DNA of 64,000 nucleotides. It comes from Callorhinus ursinus. Lineage: Eukaryota; Chordata; Mammalia; Carnivora; Otariidae. Positions 1 through 11,499 of this stretch are shown in pieces. Under the pieces are notes generated by a model. The model was not told where the DNA came from and searched no databases. It saw only the letters and a program-made list of their open reading frames with translations. The stretch's first letter is position 1; every line of letters begins with the position of its first letter. Location of the stretch: NCBI RefSeq assembly GCF_003265705.1, contig NW_020313057.1, forward strand, positions 1,895,893-1,959,892, in the 5' to 3' direction. The position numbers and the translations under genes were made by a program.

Positions 1-2906
1 GAAATCAATGAAATAGAAACCAAAAGAACAGTAGAACAGATCAACGAAACTAGGAGCTGGTTCTTTGAAAGAATTAACAAGATTGATAAACCCCTGGCCA
101 GACGTATCCAAAAGAAAAGAGAAATGACCCAAATCAACAAAATCATGAATGAAAGAGGAGAGATCACAACAAACACCAAAGAAATACAAACAATTATAAG
201 AACATATTATGAGCAACTCTATGCCAGCAAATTAGATAACCTGGAAGAAATGGGTGCATTCCTAGAGATGTATCAACTACCAAAATTGAACCAGGAAGAA
301 ATGGAAAACCTGAACCAACCTATAACCACTAACGAAACTGAAGCAGTCATCAAAAATCTCCCAAGAAACAAAAGCCTAGGGCCAGATGGCTTCCCAGGGG
401 AATTCTACCAAACATTTCAAGAAGAATTAATACCTATTCTCCTGAAACTGTTCCAAAAAATAGAAATGGAAGGAAAACTTCCAAACTCATTTTATGAGGC
501 CACCCTTATCTTGATCCCAAAACCAGACAAAGACCCCATCAAAAAGGAGAATTAGAGACCAATATTCTTGATGAACATGGATGCAAAAATTCTCACCAAA
601 ATACTAGCCAATAGGATCCAACAGTACATTAAAAGGATTATTCACCATGACCAAGTGGGATTTATCCCTGGGCTGCAAGGATGGTTCAACATCCGCAAAT
701 CAATCAACGTGATACAATACATTAACAAAAGAAAGAACAAGAATCATATGATCCTCTCAATAGATGCAGAAAAAGCATTTGACAAAGTACAACATCCTTT
801 CTTGATCAAAACTCTTCAGAGTATAGGGATAGAGGGTACATACCTCAATATCATAAAAGCCATCTATGGTAAACCTACAGTGAATATCATTCTCAATGGG
901 GAAAAGCTGAGAGCTTTTCCCCTAAGGTCAGGAACGTGGCCAGGATGTCCACTATCACTGCTGCTATTCAATAGAGTATTAGAAGTCCTAGCCACAGCAA
1001 TCAGACAACAAAAAGAAATCAAAGGCATCCAAATCGGCAAAGAGGAAGTCAAACTCTCACTCTTTGCAGATGATATGATACTGTATGTGGAAAACCCAAA
1101 AGACTCCACCCCAAAACTGCTAGAACTCATACAGGAATTCAGTCAAGTAGCAGGCTATAAAATCAATGCACAGAAATCAGTGGCATTCCTATACACCAAC
1201 AACAAGACAGAAAAGAGACAAATCAAGGAGTCGATCCCATTTACAATGGCACCCAAAACCATAAGATGCCTAGGAATAAATTTAACCAAGGAGGCAAAGG
1301 ATCTGTACTCAGAAAACTATAAAATACTCATGAAGAAATTGAAGAAGACACAAAGAAATGGAAAAACGTTCCATGCTCATGAATTGGAAGAACAAACATT
1401 GTGAAGATGTCAATGCTACCTAGAGCAATCTACACCTTCAATGCAACCCCCATCAAAATACCATCCACTTTTTTCAAAGAAATGGAACAAATAATCCTAA
1501 AATTTGTATGGAACCAGAAGAGACCCCGAATAGCCAGAGGAATATTGAAAAAGAAAAGCAAAGCTGGCGGCATCACAATTCCGGACTTCCAGCTGTATTA
1601 CAAAGCTGTCATCATCAAGACAGTATGGTACTGGCACAAAAACAGACACATAGATCAATGGAACAGAATCGAGAGCCCAGAAAGCGACCTTCAACTCTAT
1701 GGTCAACTCATCTTCGACAAAGCAGGAAAGAATGTCCAATGGAAAAAAGACAGTCTCTTCAACAAATGGTGTTGGGAAAATTGGACAGCCACATGCAGAA
1801 GAATGAAACTGGACCATTTCCTTACACCACACACAAAAATAGACTCCAATTGGTGGAAAGACCTAAATGTGAGACAGGAGTCCATCAAAATCCTAAAGGA
1901 GAACACAGGTAGCAACCTCTTCGACCTCAGCCGCAGCAACTTCTTCCTAGAAACATCGCCAAAGGCAAGGGAAGCAAGGGCAAAAATGAACTATTGGGAT
2001 TTCATCAAGATAAAAAGCTTTTGCACAGCAAAAGAAACAGTCCACAAAACCAAAAGACAACCGACAGAATGGGAGAAAATATTTGCAAATGACATATCAG
2101 ATAAAGGGCTAGTATCCAAAATCTATAAAGAACTTATCAAACTCAACACCCAAAGAACAAATGATCCAATCCAGAAATGGGCAGAAGACATGAACACACA
2201 TTTTTCCAAAGAAGACATCCAAATGGCCAACAGACACATGAAAAAGTGCTCAACATCGCTCGGCATCAGGGAAATCCAAAGCAAAACCTCAATGAGATAC
2301 CACCTCACACCCGTCAGAATGGCTAAAATTAACAAGTCAGGAAACGACAGATGTTGGCGGGGATGTGGAGAANNNNNNNNNNNNNNNNNNNNNNNNNNNN
2401 NNNNNNNNNNNNNNNNNNNNNNNNNNNNNNNNNNNNNNNNNNNNNNNNNNNNNNNNNNNNNNNNNNNNNNNNGATGTTGGCGGGGATGTGGAGAAAGGGG
2501 AACCCTCCTACACTGTTGCGGGGAATGCAAGCTGGTGCAACCACTCTGGAAAACAGTATGGAAGTTCCTCAAACAGTTGAAAATAGAGCTCCCATACAAT
2601 CCAGCAATTGCACTACTGGGTATTTACCCCAAAGATACAAATGTAGGGATCCGAAGGGGTACGTGCACCCCGATGTTTATAGCAGCAATGTCCACAATAG
2701 CCAAACTGTGGAAAGAGCCAAGATGTCCATCGACAGATGAATGGATAAAGAAGAGGTGGTATATATACACAATGGAATATTATGCAGCCATCAAAAGGAA
2801 TGAGATCTTGCCATTTGCAACGACGTGGATGGAACTGGAGGGTGTTATGCTGAGTGAAATAAGTCAATCAGAGAAAGACATGTATCATATGACCTCACTG
2901 ATATGA
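1..2906 (+). pseudogene. L1 ORF2 remnant (reverse transcriptase and C-terminal domain)
   Basis: Frame 1 is open from base 1 to a TAG at 553-555, continues in the same frame to 1404, then moves to frame 3 (1401-2906). Visible parts are the RT palm with FADD, the region that follows it ([11 protein letters not shown] type motif), and the C-terminal Cys-rich domain. An intact L1 ORF2 is about 1,275 codons and begins with an endonuclease, which would lie left of the window. The one-base deletion and two nonsense changes mean no functional protein. The N-run keeps the third frame open only by chance of length, since 100 N plus a 23-base duplicate is 123, a multiple of three. Confidence 0.93.
2373..2472. 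other. Assembly gap, 100 N
   Basis: Exactly 100 N, the usual placeholder for a gap of unknown size. The 23 bases before it (2350-2372) and after it (2473-2495) are identical, which points to unmerged overlapping contig ends rather than missing sequence. Confidence 0.99.
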
Positions 2907-3375
2907 GGAATTCTTAATCTCAGGAAACAAACTGAGGGTTACTGGAGTGGTGGGGGGTGTGAGGGATGGGGTGGCTGGGTGATAGACATTGGGGAGGGTA
3001 TGTGGGTATGTGCTATGGTGAGCGCTGTGAATTGTGCAAGACTGTTGAATCACAGATCTGTACTTCTGAAACAAATAATGCAACCATATGGTAAGAACAA
3101 AGAAAAAGAAGAAGATAGCAGGAGGGGAAGAATGAAGGGGAGTAAGTCGGAGGGAGAGATGAATCATGAGAGAAGATGGACTCTGAAAAACAAACTGAAG
3201 GTTCTAGAGGGGAGGAGGGTAGGGGGATGGGTTAGCCTGGTGATGGGTATTAAAGAGGGCACGTTCTGCGTGGAGCACCGGGTGTTATGCACAAACAATG
3301 AATCATGGAACACTACATCAAGAACTAATGATGTAATGTATGGTGATTAACATAACAATAAAAAATTAAAAAAAA
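2907..3375 (+). mobile_element. Double 3' UTR of the L1
   Basis: Module A (about 2907-3094) ends in the tgaaacaaataatgcaa type terminus. An A/G-rich tract follows (about 3095-3118), then module B (about 3119-3350), which ends in ggaacactac and a polyadenylation-like aataaaaa. Both modules contain the word aaacaaactga followed by a G-rich stretch. The L1 at 38.5 kb stops after module A, while the fragment at 60.5 kb has only module B. The G-rich parts (2950-2975 and 3207-3231) could form G-quadruplexes, a known property of mammalian L1 3' UTRs. Confidence 0.8.
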
Positions 3376-3394
3376 ACAAACAATATAAAATTAT

Positions 3395-3772
3395 TTTCTC
3401 ATAGTTCAAGAAACCAGAGTCTGAAATCCCAGTGTCAGGCAGTGTGTCACTTCCTGCAGCACGTCTAGCAGAGGATCTTTCTTATCTATTCCGGCTTCAG
3501 GTGGCCCCTGCCTTTTTTTGGTGTGTGTCAGCATGACTCCAGTCTCTGCCTCTGTCCTCAGATGGCTTTCTTCCATCTGGGTCTATGTGTGTCCTCTCCT
3601 TTCTGAGGAGAACATCAGTCATGGGATATAGGGCCCACCCTAAATCCAGGATGATTTCATTTCAAGTTCCTTAATGTATTTCATCTACAAAGACCTTATT
3701 TCCAAATAAGGTCACCTCCTGAAGTTCTGGGCAACATGAACTTTGGAGGGATACTATTCAGACCCGTTATAC
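3395..3772 (-). mobile_element. MLT1-like (ERVL-MaLR) solo LTR, antisense
   Basis: Diagnostic pieces on the + strand are tcatagttcaagaaaccaga near the start, agggcccaccctaaatccag in the middle, and aaagaccttatttccaaata followed by a gacccgttata end. This is the reverse complement of MaLR/MLT1 LTRs. No internal retroviral coding sequence is seen, so it is a solo LTR. It lies between the L1 and the first ITGA8 exon. Confidence 0.7.
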
Positions 3773-4335
3773 CTACTTACCACAAAATTAGGGAAAGAAA
3801 ATCAAGAGACCCTCTGAAAAGAAAAAGTTGTATTTTAAATAATGTTTAATTTTTAAAAAGTCTAGTAAATAGTATCTGTAGATTTTAGGCTGGCTGAATA
3901 GAATTAAAGGTAATATTTTTGATATGTAGATAACATTTAAAATTTTCAGTTTTGTTTTTTTGCGAAGAGCCATAATCATCAGTTTCTCATAATAATGTAA
4001 ACACAGAAATGAATTTAGACAAAAACCCTGATTAGATCAATTAACTGGCCATCAGGTTAATGGCTCTCAGCGTTCGTTTGAATTCAATTTCCATTTTCCC
4101 TTTTCAGATTAGTAAGCATGCATTTTATCTGAAAGTATCACAGACTTAACCATAAATAAAAGTTCAGTTGGAATTTTTTTAAGATCGTTCTTATGGGATT
4201 ACATTTTTGTTTTACATATAGTTAATAATTAACTACCCTTCCCCAAAATTTAGAAATGACTTAAATTGTAATTTAAAATTATTTTTTCTCCAATTCTGTC
4301 AAATGATGTAACCTATCTAATCTCTATGATTTCAG
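3773..4335 (+). other. ITGA8 intron, unique AT-rich sequence before exon
   Basis: AT-rich sequence with no recognised repeat or open frame. It ends in a tttcag acceptor at 4330-4335. Confidence 0.6.
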
Positions 4336-4392
4336 GTTTCAATCATTAACTCTACAGATATGACTTTTATTCAGAATTTCACTGGCGAACAG
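4336..4392 (+). CDS. ITGA8: ITGA8 exon a (57 nt): end of blade 4 / start of blade 5
   Basis: Nineteen whole codons, beginning V-S-I-I-N-S-T-D and ending N-F-T-G-E-Q, with phase 0 at both ends. Acceptor tttcag is at 4330-4335 and donor gtgaag at 4393. It supplies a beta strand of the propeller between the fourth and fifth FG-GAP motifs and carries two N-glycosylation sequons (NST and NFT). The preceding exon, which should end in a G-Y type sequence, is not in the window. Too short to detect by open-frame length, but the match to integrin alpha-8 is direct and it joins cleanly to the next exon. Confidence 0.93.
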
Positions 4393-5651
4393 GTGAAGAC
4401 CTTTTAATACCAATCAATGTCACTCAGTACTAATAGTAAATCGCAATATTCATATCATTTATTCATTCATAAAATAAATGTTCACCGAGTACCTACTATA
4501 TGTTGGAAACTGTTCTAGGCACTGGGAATATAACCATGCATCAGACAGACAAGATCCCAGCTTTCATGCAGCAGTGTCACTAAGTACTAGGATCTGTTAT
4601 ATTGTAGGCCGGTATATAGTGGGCCTGGTGGTGAGTTCTAGGTATCTGCCTTCCCTCTGAGAAAACACAGGCTTCTCGTAGGCCCCATTGTATCTGTTAG
4701 AGTCAGTGGGCCTGTGCTCTGCCTCCCTTCCTCACTGCAACTGGAGCCCTCCACCCATCCCAACATGATGTGGAGGTTGACAGGCTATCTTGTTCTGGTC
4801 CCTTCCTCCCAGGGATTAGATATTGTTCCTCCCCCACCATCACTGGCTGAGGTCTTATTATGAATGAGGGACGTGCCTGTCATTCTCCTAACCTAATAAG
4901 GCCTGAGGTCATACTTTATCCAGCACCCCTGAGTTGTCCAGGGTATTGTGACCTGTTGAAATTTGCCACATTTATTTAAACAATGAATGTGGTATGGCCA
5001 TCTAAGGGAGCCAGTCATTAATTGAATCAGTTTCTCTGGGCAACCCATATTCTCTCCTAACCAGAAGCCCACACTACTGAACTTCTAGGAAGCCTCACAT
5101 TTGAATGTGGCCAAGTTACCTCTTGATTTTCTGGATCATGGTTTAGGATCCTTAGATGCTCCATTCTTAGATAGATATGTAGATTTGGAATAATATATTT
5201 GTCTAGCAATTTTGATTAATAGAGTTTTCTATTGAACACAGAGCATTTTTTACATCCCCCACCCCCCAACTGGGGCTTTGGTCTATCCATTACTCTGCAG
5301 TTTTCAACAAAGCATTTAACAATGTCCTTCATGATACTCTTGTGGTAAATGTGGAGAAGTAAGGCCGGGACAATACTGAAGTTGGATGAACTTACAAATT
5401 TTGAACTATTCTCAAGTGTTGGTAATTAATGGTTTATTGAAAATCTGGCAAGACTTCTCTTTTGTCCTGATTTGTTTCACATTTTTATCATTAGAAGCTT
5501 TTTAAACATTATTAAATTTGGCCTTTCTATAACTTCTTGTCCTCAATACCACCTAGTTCTTCAGTCTTTCCCTCAGCATTTAATGCATAAATGATGAAAC
5601 TCCTCTGAGTGAAGGCCACACAATGCCACACCAGAAATAAGAATTTCGCTG

Positions 5652-6229
5652 TATGTTTGGAATAGAGAAGAGAGGTGGGAAAACTGAATTATTATTACAC
5701 AGTTAACTCATGCGTTCATTCCCTCTGCAAAGAGCATTTGGTACCTGGCAACTATATCTCAGTCTTCAGAATACTATAATAAAAAAGTCATAGATTGGGT
5801 GGATAAAAAACCCAAATGTTTATTTCTCACAGTTCTGGAAGGCTGAGAAGCCCAGGATCAAAAGGTAGGCAGATTCAGTATCTGGGGAGAGTTAGTTTTT
5901 GGATTCATATAGATAGCCATAGGTCCTCACATGGTGGAAGGAGGGCTAGAGAGCTCTCTGGGTTCTCTTTTATGAGGGCACTAAACCCATTCATGAGGGC
6001 TCCACCCTCATGACCTAATCACATCCCAAAGGCACCACCTCCTAATACCATCATATTGGGGGTTAGGATCAATATTTGAATTTAGGGGAAGGAAGGGACA
6101 CAAATATTCATCTATAGCAACTGTATATGTTTGGAATAGAGAAAAGAGGTGGGAGAATTTAATTATTTCATGACACTTGTTAACTCATGTATTCATTCCC
6201 TCTGCAGAGAGTATCTGGCACATGGCACC
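5652..6229 (+). repeat. Diverged direct duplication flanking an LTR
   Basis: 5652-5752 and 6121-6229 share ctgtat(at)gtttggaataga at their start, then agaggtggga, then ttcattccctctgca, and end in tggca. By eye they are about 80% alike, in the same orientation and about 470 bases apart. Confidence 0.7.
5790..6120 (-). mobile_element. MaLR/MLT1-like LTR, antisense
   Basis: The + strand shows tttctcacagttctgg, cctcacatggtggaag, gggctccaccctcatgacc and accacctcctaataccatca in order. This is the well-known reverse complement pattern of MaLR-type LTR elements. It is flanked by the two copies of a diverged 95-bp duplication. Confidence 0.6.
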
Positions 6230-7144
6230 CGCTCTGAGCTGGACCCTAGTCAGGCAGTGTAGACAGAACACTGAACAACACAGACCAAAATCTCTGCCTT
6301 CTGTGGAGGACACTTTCTAGTGGATTGTAGACTGATTACATTAGAAGATGATGGGAGGCCAAGTCAGCTAAAGCACTGGATGCCAAAACATGGAAACAAA
6401 ACATCTCGACACGTTCAAAACTATGGGCTGAATCTGAAAAGATGATAAATGTTGGAAACATCACTTGAAAAACAAAAAACTTAAGAGCTAGAATGTGGCT
6501 CGCTAGTTATACTCGGAAGGGACTTAGAAAACTTAGTTGACAATGAACTCAATATGAATTGATACTGAGACATGGTTTCCCGTGAAATTAAAACCCTTCT
6601 TATGCTTCATTGATATAATGATATAAACAGCCCAAAGCAAAGAGTGTAAATCCTACTTAACTCTTCTCTGGGCAGTGCACTCATGGGGTATTATCTTTTC
6701 TTTGGTATCACATGCAGTATCTCTAAGAAAGAAAGGCCATGATGGTGAGCCAGTTACAAATATTTCCATATGAAATATCATACAGGAGTGGAATTAGATT
6801 CATTCTGTGAGGTTCAACATGGCAGAACTAAATAGGATTAAGGACTAGAAGTTACAGAAGTGCCAATTTTAGCAAAGAAAATTCTAATAATTGTGTCCAC
6901 AAATTGAATGGGCTGATTGTTGAATAGCTGCAGAGGATGACCAAGCAGATGTCAGGGGTACTGAGGGGAAATTATGCATGGGGTCAGACTGAATGACTTT
7001 AAGACTCTGTCCATGTCCAGGAGTCCATGAATTTAATGCAGAAATCTGCTGCAATGAGATTCATCCTTCAGGAAAAATTGAGAGAGGACTATAAAAATTA
7101 TTTTTGAACATAAACTATGTCATCTTAATGGTTTTTCTTTGCAG

Positions 7145-7197
7145 ATGGCATCTTATTTTGGATATACGGTCACAGTGTCAGATGTTAACAATGATGG
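7145..7197 (+). CDS. ITGA8: ITGA8 exon b (53 nt): blade 5 FG-GAP and Ca2+ loop
   Basis: Reads M-A-S-Y-F-G-Y-T-V, then D-V-N-N-D plus two bases of a Gly codon finished in the next exon. The F-G-Y is the FG part of the FG-GAP motif of the fifth propeller blade, and D-V-N-N-D-G starts a Ca2+-binding loop. Acceptor gcag is at 7141-7144; donor gtaagt starts at 7198. Phase is 0 in and 2 out. The Met at the start is internal, not an initiator: the upstream exon ends in frame. Confidence 0.95.
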
Positions 7198-8151
7198 GTA
7201 AGTTTTTAAGAACTTCCTCACTCACCATATGTTATATTCATCCACAAAGATGTTGCATTTTTTTCCTTCATGGAATAGATCCTTCCATACTTCTTCAACA
7301 AGATAGAGGCTCTCTTGTTTTAATTGGGTTTTGTTTTTTTTTTGGTTCAGGATAAGAGGATATATCTACTAAAGAATTCTATCGTCCTATTTTATGTCTC
7401 TGTGGAGATTTTCCACATCTCCCACTTCCAGAAAAGGACTGTTTTACTTAGTTTTATCTTTAATTTAATGAACTGAATAGTCCTTGGCCATTTGAAATCC
7501 AAAGCCATGAAAGCATTTGCTCATCTGTCGCTCTTTACCCTTACTTAGCATGTGATACATTCATAAACCATTTGCACATAAATAAACATTTTTTTCTCCT
7601 GACATTGCTTTAACCAACATACTAGTAATGCCCATGGAGAAGATGAAATAATAACATGAACTTTTCAGAGTATGGCAGCAAATTACAATTGAGCTTGGAT
7701 CAAACACCATGATAAACTATGGTTGTGTTTAAGTCATTCCTTAAAAACAAACTATTATTAAACATCTCTTTGGCTCACTAAAACCACCTAACTGATAGAT
7801 AAAACGGATGATTAAATAAGAAAGCCAATACACTGATAACTGATTAGCCATCCAATAAATATCAGTGGAGCACCTACTGTGTGTCAGCCATTGTTCTTAG
7901 TGTCCAGAATATGGTGGCGAATAAGGCAAAATAGGTCTCTGCTCTCAGAGAGTTCACATTTTTATAGAAATCAAATACCTGCAGAATCCTGACTATGTTC
8001 CAGGATCTGGGTTAAGCAAGCACTTTAGATACATCATTGATGGACACTAGCTATGATTTTCATATAGATAGAAATGTACTTTATATAACATGGTGGCATA
8101 TGACTGGAGATAAATTTAGTTACTTTTGCACCTTTCGGAAAATATCTTTTT

Positions 8152-8350
8152 TTTTAAGATTTTATTTACTTATTTGAGAAAGAGAGAGAGAGAGAGAGCA
8201 TGAGTGGGGGGAGGAGCAGAGGAAAAGGACAAATAGACTCTGCACTGAGAGCAGAGCCTGATGCAGGGCTCAAACCCACGACCCTGAGATCATGACCTGA
8301 GTTGAAATCAAGAGTCGGACACTTAACCGAATGAGCCACACAGGGGCCCC
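8152..8350 (-). mobile_element. Can-SINE, full length, reverse
   Basis: Reads on the + strand as T-tract, ttattta stretch, GA repeat, then gagccaca with a ggggcccc end. This is the reverse complement of a tRNA-Lys-type Can-SINE. The target duplication is about 14 bp: ggaaaatatctttt at 8138-8151 and ggaaaagatctttt from 8352, with one mismatch, so it is not very recent. Confidence 0.92.
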
Positions 8351-8375
8351 TGGAAAAGATCTTTTTTATTATTCT

Positions 8376-8580
8376 TCCATTTAACATATATTTCTTGAGC
8401 ATCTACTATACACCAGCACTGTTCTAGGTGCTGGGATATAGCAGAGAACAAAATAGACACCGCTACCCTCATAGAGGCTACACTAGAGGTGGGGAGTTGG
8501 GGACTACAGATGAAAAGTAAGTAAGTCAAGTCGAGCATATTTAGATGGTGATGAACATCAGATAGGAATAAAAAAAATGG
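8376..8580 (+). repeat. Ancient L2/MIR-age interspersed repeat, left part
   Basis: The pattern gagcatctactatacaccag, then actgttctaggtgctggga, is an old, widely shared mammalian repeat. It appears to continue at about 9185-9330 (gactttaaatggggtagata, agggaagacctcagtg) after an inserted L1 3' end, so the two parts are probably one element split by that insertion. I am unsure of the family name. Confidence 0.5.
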
Positions 8581-8584
8581 AAGG

Positions 8585-9165
8585 GCTGAAACCAAGATGT
8601 CCTTCAGTAGGTAAATGTACGTTCAGACAACGGAATATTGCTCAGTGCTAAAAAGAAATGAGCTGTCAAGCATGAAAATACATGGAGGAAGCTTACTTGC
8701 ATATTATGAAGTGAAAGAAGCCAATCTGAGAAGATTACGTACGGTATGATCTCAGCTATATGACAGCCTGGAAAAGGCAATGCCATGGACATAATAAACG
8801 GATCATGGGTTGCCAGGGGCCAAGGCAGGGGGAGGAGGGAGGAACAGGCACAGAGGATTTTTAGGGCAGTGATGCCACTCTGTAAGACACTACAGTGGTG
8901 GATCCGTGTCACTCTACATTTGTCCAGACCCACTGGATGTCCAACACCGGGAGTGACCCTAATGTAAACCATGGATTCTGGGTGATGGGTCACTGAAGGT
9001 TCATCGATCGTAACACATGCACCGCGCTGGTGGGAGATGTTGAGAGTTGGGGAAGGCTGTGCCTGTGGCGGCCGGGGGTATATGGGAACTCTCTGTACTT
9101 TCTGCAGGAGTTTGCTTCGAACCTAAAACTTCTCTAAAAGATAGTCTATTAATTAAACTTATAAA
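8585..9165 (+). mobile_element. Old L1 3' end (ORF2 tail and 3' UTR), sense
   Basis: Shows the terminal ORF2 layout (aatattgctcagtgctaaaa, then a gaagtgaaagaagcc word) followed by a 3' UTR with a gatcatgggttgccagggg word and an A-rich end near 9165. Diverged, so an older L1M-type copy. Confidence 0.6.
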
Positions 9166-9850
9166 AGCAAAACAGAAGGGGGGGTAGAAAATATTGGGAG
9201 GGTTGTGACTTTAAATGGGGTAGATAGGGAAGACCTCAGTGTTAAGGTTGAGGAAAGTTGAGGAATGATCTGCTGGAAGTGGGGTCCATGGGGAAGAGAT
9301 GCCTGGAGGTGGGAGCCGCTGGAAGTCCAAGGACATCAGAGACTTGGAGAGGAGGCAGAGGGGTGCAGGATCACAAAGGTTTGTGAGCCACTGCATTTAT
9401 AAAGTCTTGCATAGTGCCACACAGGCTCTGCTATGGATAGAATGAGTGTTTCCAAGAAGGACACATTTCAGGAGCCACTGGAGGATACTAAGCAAGGGAA
9501 TGGCCTACTCCAACTTTGGTCCCAGCAGACACACTGTGTCTGTTGGGTCTCCTCGGCCGTGAGGCCCCTGGGAGCCCACTGCCATAAGCGAGTTGAGGCA
9601 GGACAATGCCCAGGGCCAGAGCAATGACAGGACAGTGACAGAAAACTGTAGTGGTTGCACTTCGGAGATATTCTGAAAGTATATTTGAATGGTAATCTTA
9701 GCCTGGAAGCAAGTCATTGAAAATTAAATTGCTTTCATCTCCAACTGAGCTGTGAAAAGAAAGTAACAATTAGGGCCACCCTTCACAATTTCCAAATTAG
9801 ATGGACTGGATTTGTTATCAGCACCTTTTAGTGATCTAGAAAAAAAAAAA

Positions 9851-9874
9851 GGCGGGGGGCGGGGGCAGGGGGGC
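9851..9874 (+). other. G-rich tract, possible G-quadruplex
   Basis: Four G runs (2, 6, 5 and 6) are separated by one or two bases, right after an A-11 tract. On the sense strand it would also be in the nascent ITGA8 RNA. Confidence 0.6.
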
Positions 9875-10472
9875 TGAAGAAGAACTTGAGTCCAAAACAT
9901 GGCATGTTGTCCCAATTGAGGAAGCCCACACTTTAGTAAAAACAACAACAACAAAAATCCCATGATGGCCTTTGGGATATGTGCAAACACATTTCTTTCA
10001 ACAGATGGTGACACAACAAACACAACCTCCCCCCGCACACCCAGGGGAGCCACGCAATGCCTTATTGGGACCAGATGAACTCAGTGTGTGCCCTTCGTTT
10101 CCTTCACTCTGCCCTGAATCCTTTCAGCTTTCCCCCAGTTCAACACTATGCCCTGCAGGGCACTGCCTCCTTCCTGGAAACACGTTCATTCCAGTCCATA
10201 GCAAAGCTCTGTGACAACATTTATAGGACCTTTTTTTTTTTGCTATGTTAAGAAAAGAACAAGAACACTTGTGAGGAAAGGCTCTCTTTGGTCTCCTGCT
10301 GATCAAAACAACATGGTAGTAACAAACACAGGAATTTTCCAGGGATAATTTGTCCTTTCTTGATGTTCTTAAAAAATTGCTATGCCCACTATTTCTTTTT
10401 TATTAGGCCGTATATTCTTAATTCTTTAGATTGCATCAAAAAATACATCCATTATCTTAATATTGCCATTCT

Positions 10473-10677
10473 TTTTTTTTTAAGATTTATTTATTTGAGA
10501 GAGAGCGAGAGAGAGAGCAGGGGCAGGGGAAGAGGGAGAGGAAGAGAGAAAGAATCTCAAGCAGACTCCCTGCTGAGCACGGAGCCTGCCAGGGGGCTCA
10601 ATCACATGACCCTGAGTCGTGACTTGAGCCAAAATCAAGAGTTGGACACTTAACCGCCTGGGCCAGCCAGGCACCCC
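10473..10677 (-). mobile_element. Can-SINE, full length, reverse
   Basis: T-tract, ttatttatttgaga, GA repeat and a ccaggcacccc end. Flanked by a 16-17 bp target duplication (ttaatattgccattct at 10457 and ttaatattaccattct at 10678) with one mismatch. Confidence 0.93.
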
Positions 10678-11499
10678 TTAATATTACCATTCTTAACGTA
10701 CCCATCGATTCTCAGTCTGTATGTAATTTGCCACTCTTGGTTACTGTAATGCTATGTAAATTCAAGGCCCTATTATAAATAAGCAAGCTATAGAGGCCAC
10801 TGAGCACCTTTCATCCCAAATACCGATAGACAACTCACATGAAGTCTGAGACTGCAACAACGAAGATATAATTTGCCATCATCTTTGCAGCACCTGTGTT
10901 TCGAGAAAAATTGCTTGGTATTGTTGGCTTTCAAACAGACATCTTGTGTGTCTAGGTTTATACTTGATCCCAAGATGGGGGTCTGAAAACCACTCCCAGT
11001 AGTAACAGCCGTGTCCTTACCTCCCTGGTGGGTATTCGTCTCTGGGGAAGGTGCAGTGAGAACAACCCATTGGGGCAGAGACATAAACTGCAGTCCCTCA
11101 GAAATCTTAGCAGAATCAGAAAAGAAAGGCAGCAAATCATGCGTGTGCCAATGACTTTTCTCAAGCTCCTGTGATGGCTCCAAGTCAGAACACATGTGTT
11201 CTCATTTGGGGAAGGAGTGCTTTTGTCATTCTAACTTCTGACAAGATTTCTAGCAGAGATCCGAAGATTGCCTGGGATTTACAGGAGACATGAATCCTTG
11301 TCTCAGTTAAAGTTTTCCTGGATATTATATATGCGATCTCCCCAAATTCTTAGTCCTTTCAAATGCAAAAACCTCTATTCTCCACTGAAACTATTGAAAA
11401 GCCTAGCATCGCGTTAAGCAACAAAATTTTGTCAGGCATGATTAGCAGGCAATGTTCTTTCCTCTCTCAAAGTGACTTCACGTATAATCTGTGTCTAAT

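Larger units (their letters stand above)
1..3375 (+). mobile_element. L1 retrotransposon, 5'-cut by window edge, ORF2 broken, full 3' end
   Basis: The sequence is L1 ORF2 from just before the reverse transcriptase domain to its stop at 2904-2906, then a 3' UTR and an A-rich tail near 3350-3380. The RT catalytic FADD is at 1063-1074 and the C-terminal Cys-rich motif (CWRGCGE, then a C-rich LLHC segment) is around 2352-2560. It is dead. There is an in-frame TAG at 553-555, a one-base deletion near 1332 that shifts the frame, and a TGA in the restored frame near 1379 where related copies have Trp. A run of 100 N (2373-2472) sits in the C-terminal part. It lies in sense orientation in an ITGA8 intron. 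The 3' UTR has two modules (see findings). Confidence 0.95.
4393..7144 (+). other. ITGA8 intron, 2.75 kb
   Basis: Contains an old L2/MIR-like piece at about 4470-4570 (tactat...ggcactgggaatata pattern), a MaLR-like LTR at 5790-6120, and a roughly 95-bp sequence present twice, on either side of that LTR. The rest is unique sequence with no gene seen. The acceptor at 7141-7144 (gcag) follows a pyrimidine tract. Confidence 0.8.

Noticed and set aside
568..1404. Functional L1 reverse transcriptase
   Set aside because: In-frame TAG at 553, a one-base deletion near 1332 and a further stop make it dead.
3395..3772. Endogenous retrovirus with genes next to the LTRs
   Set aside because: LTR-like sequence only; no gag, pol or env-like frame between or beside the three MaLR LTRs.
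7145..7150. Met at the start of exon b, and Met at the second codon of exon c, as start codons
   Set aside because: Both exons continue an upstream frame and encode the middle of the propeller.
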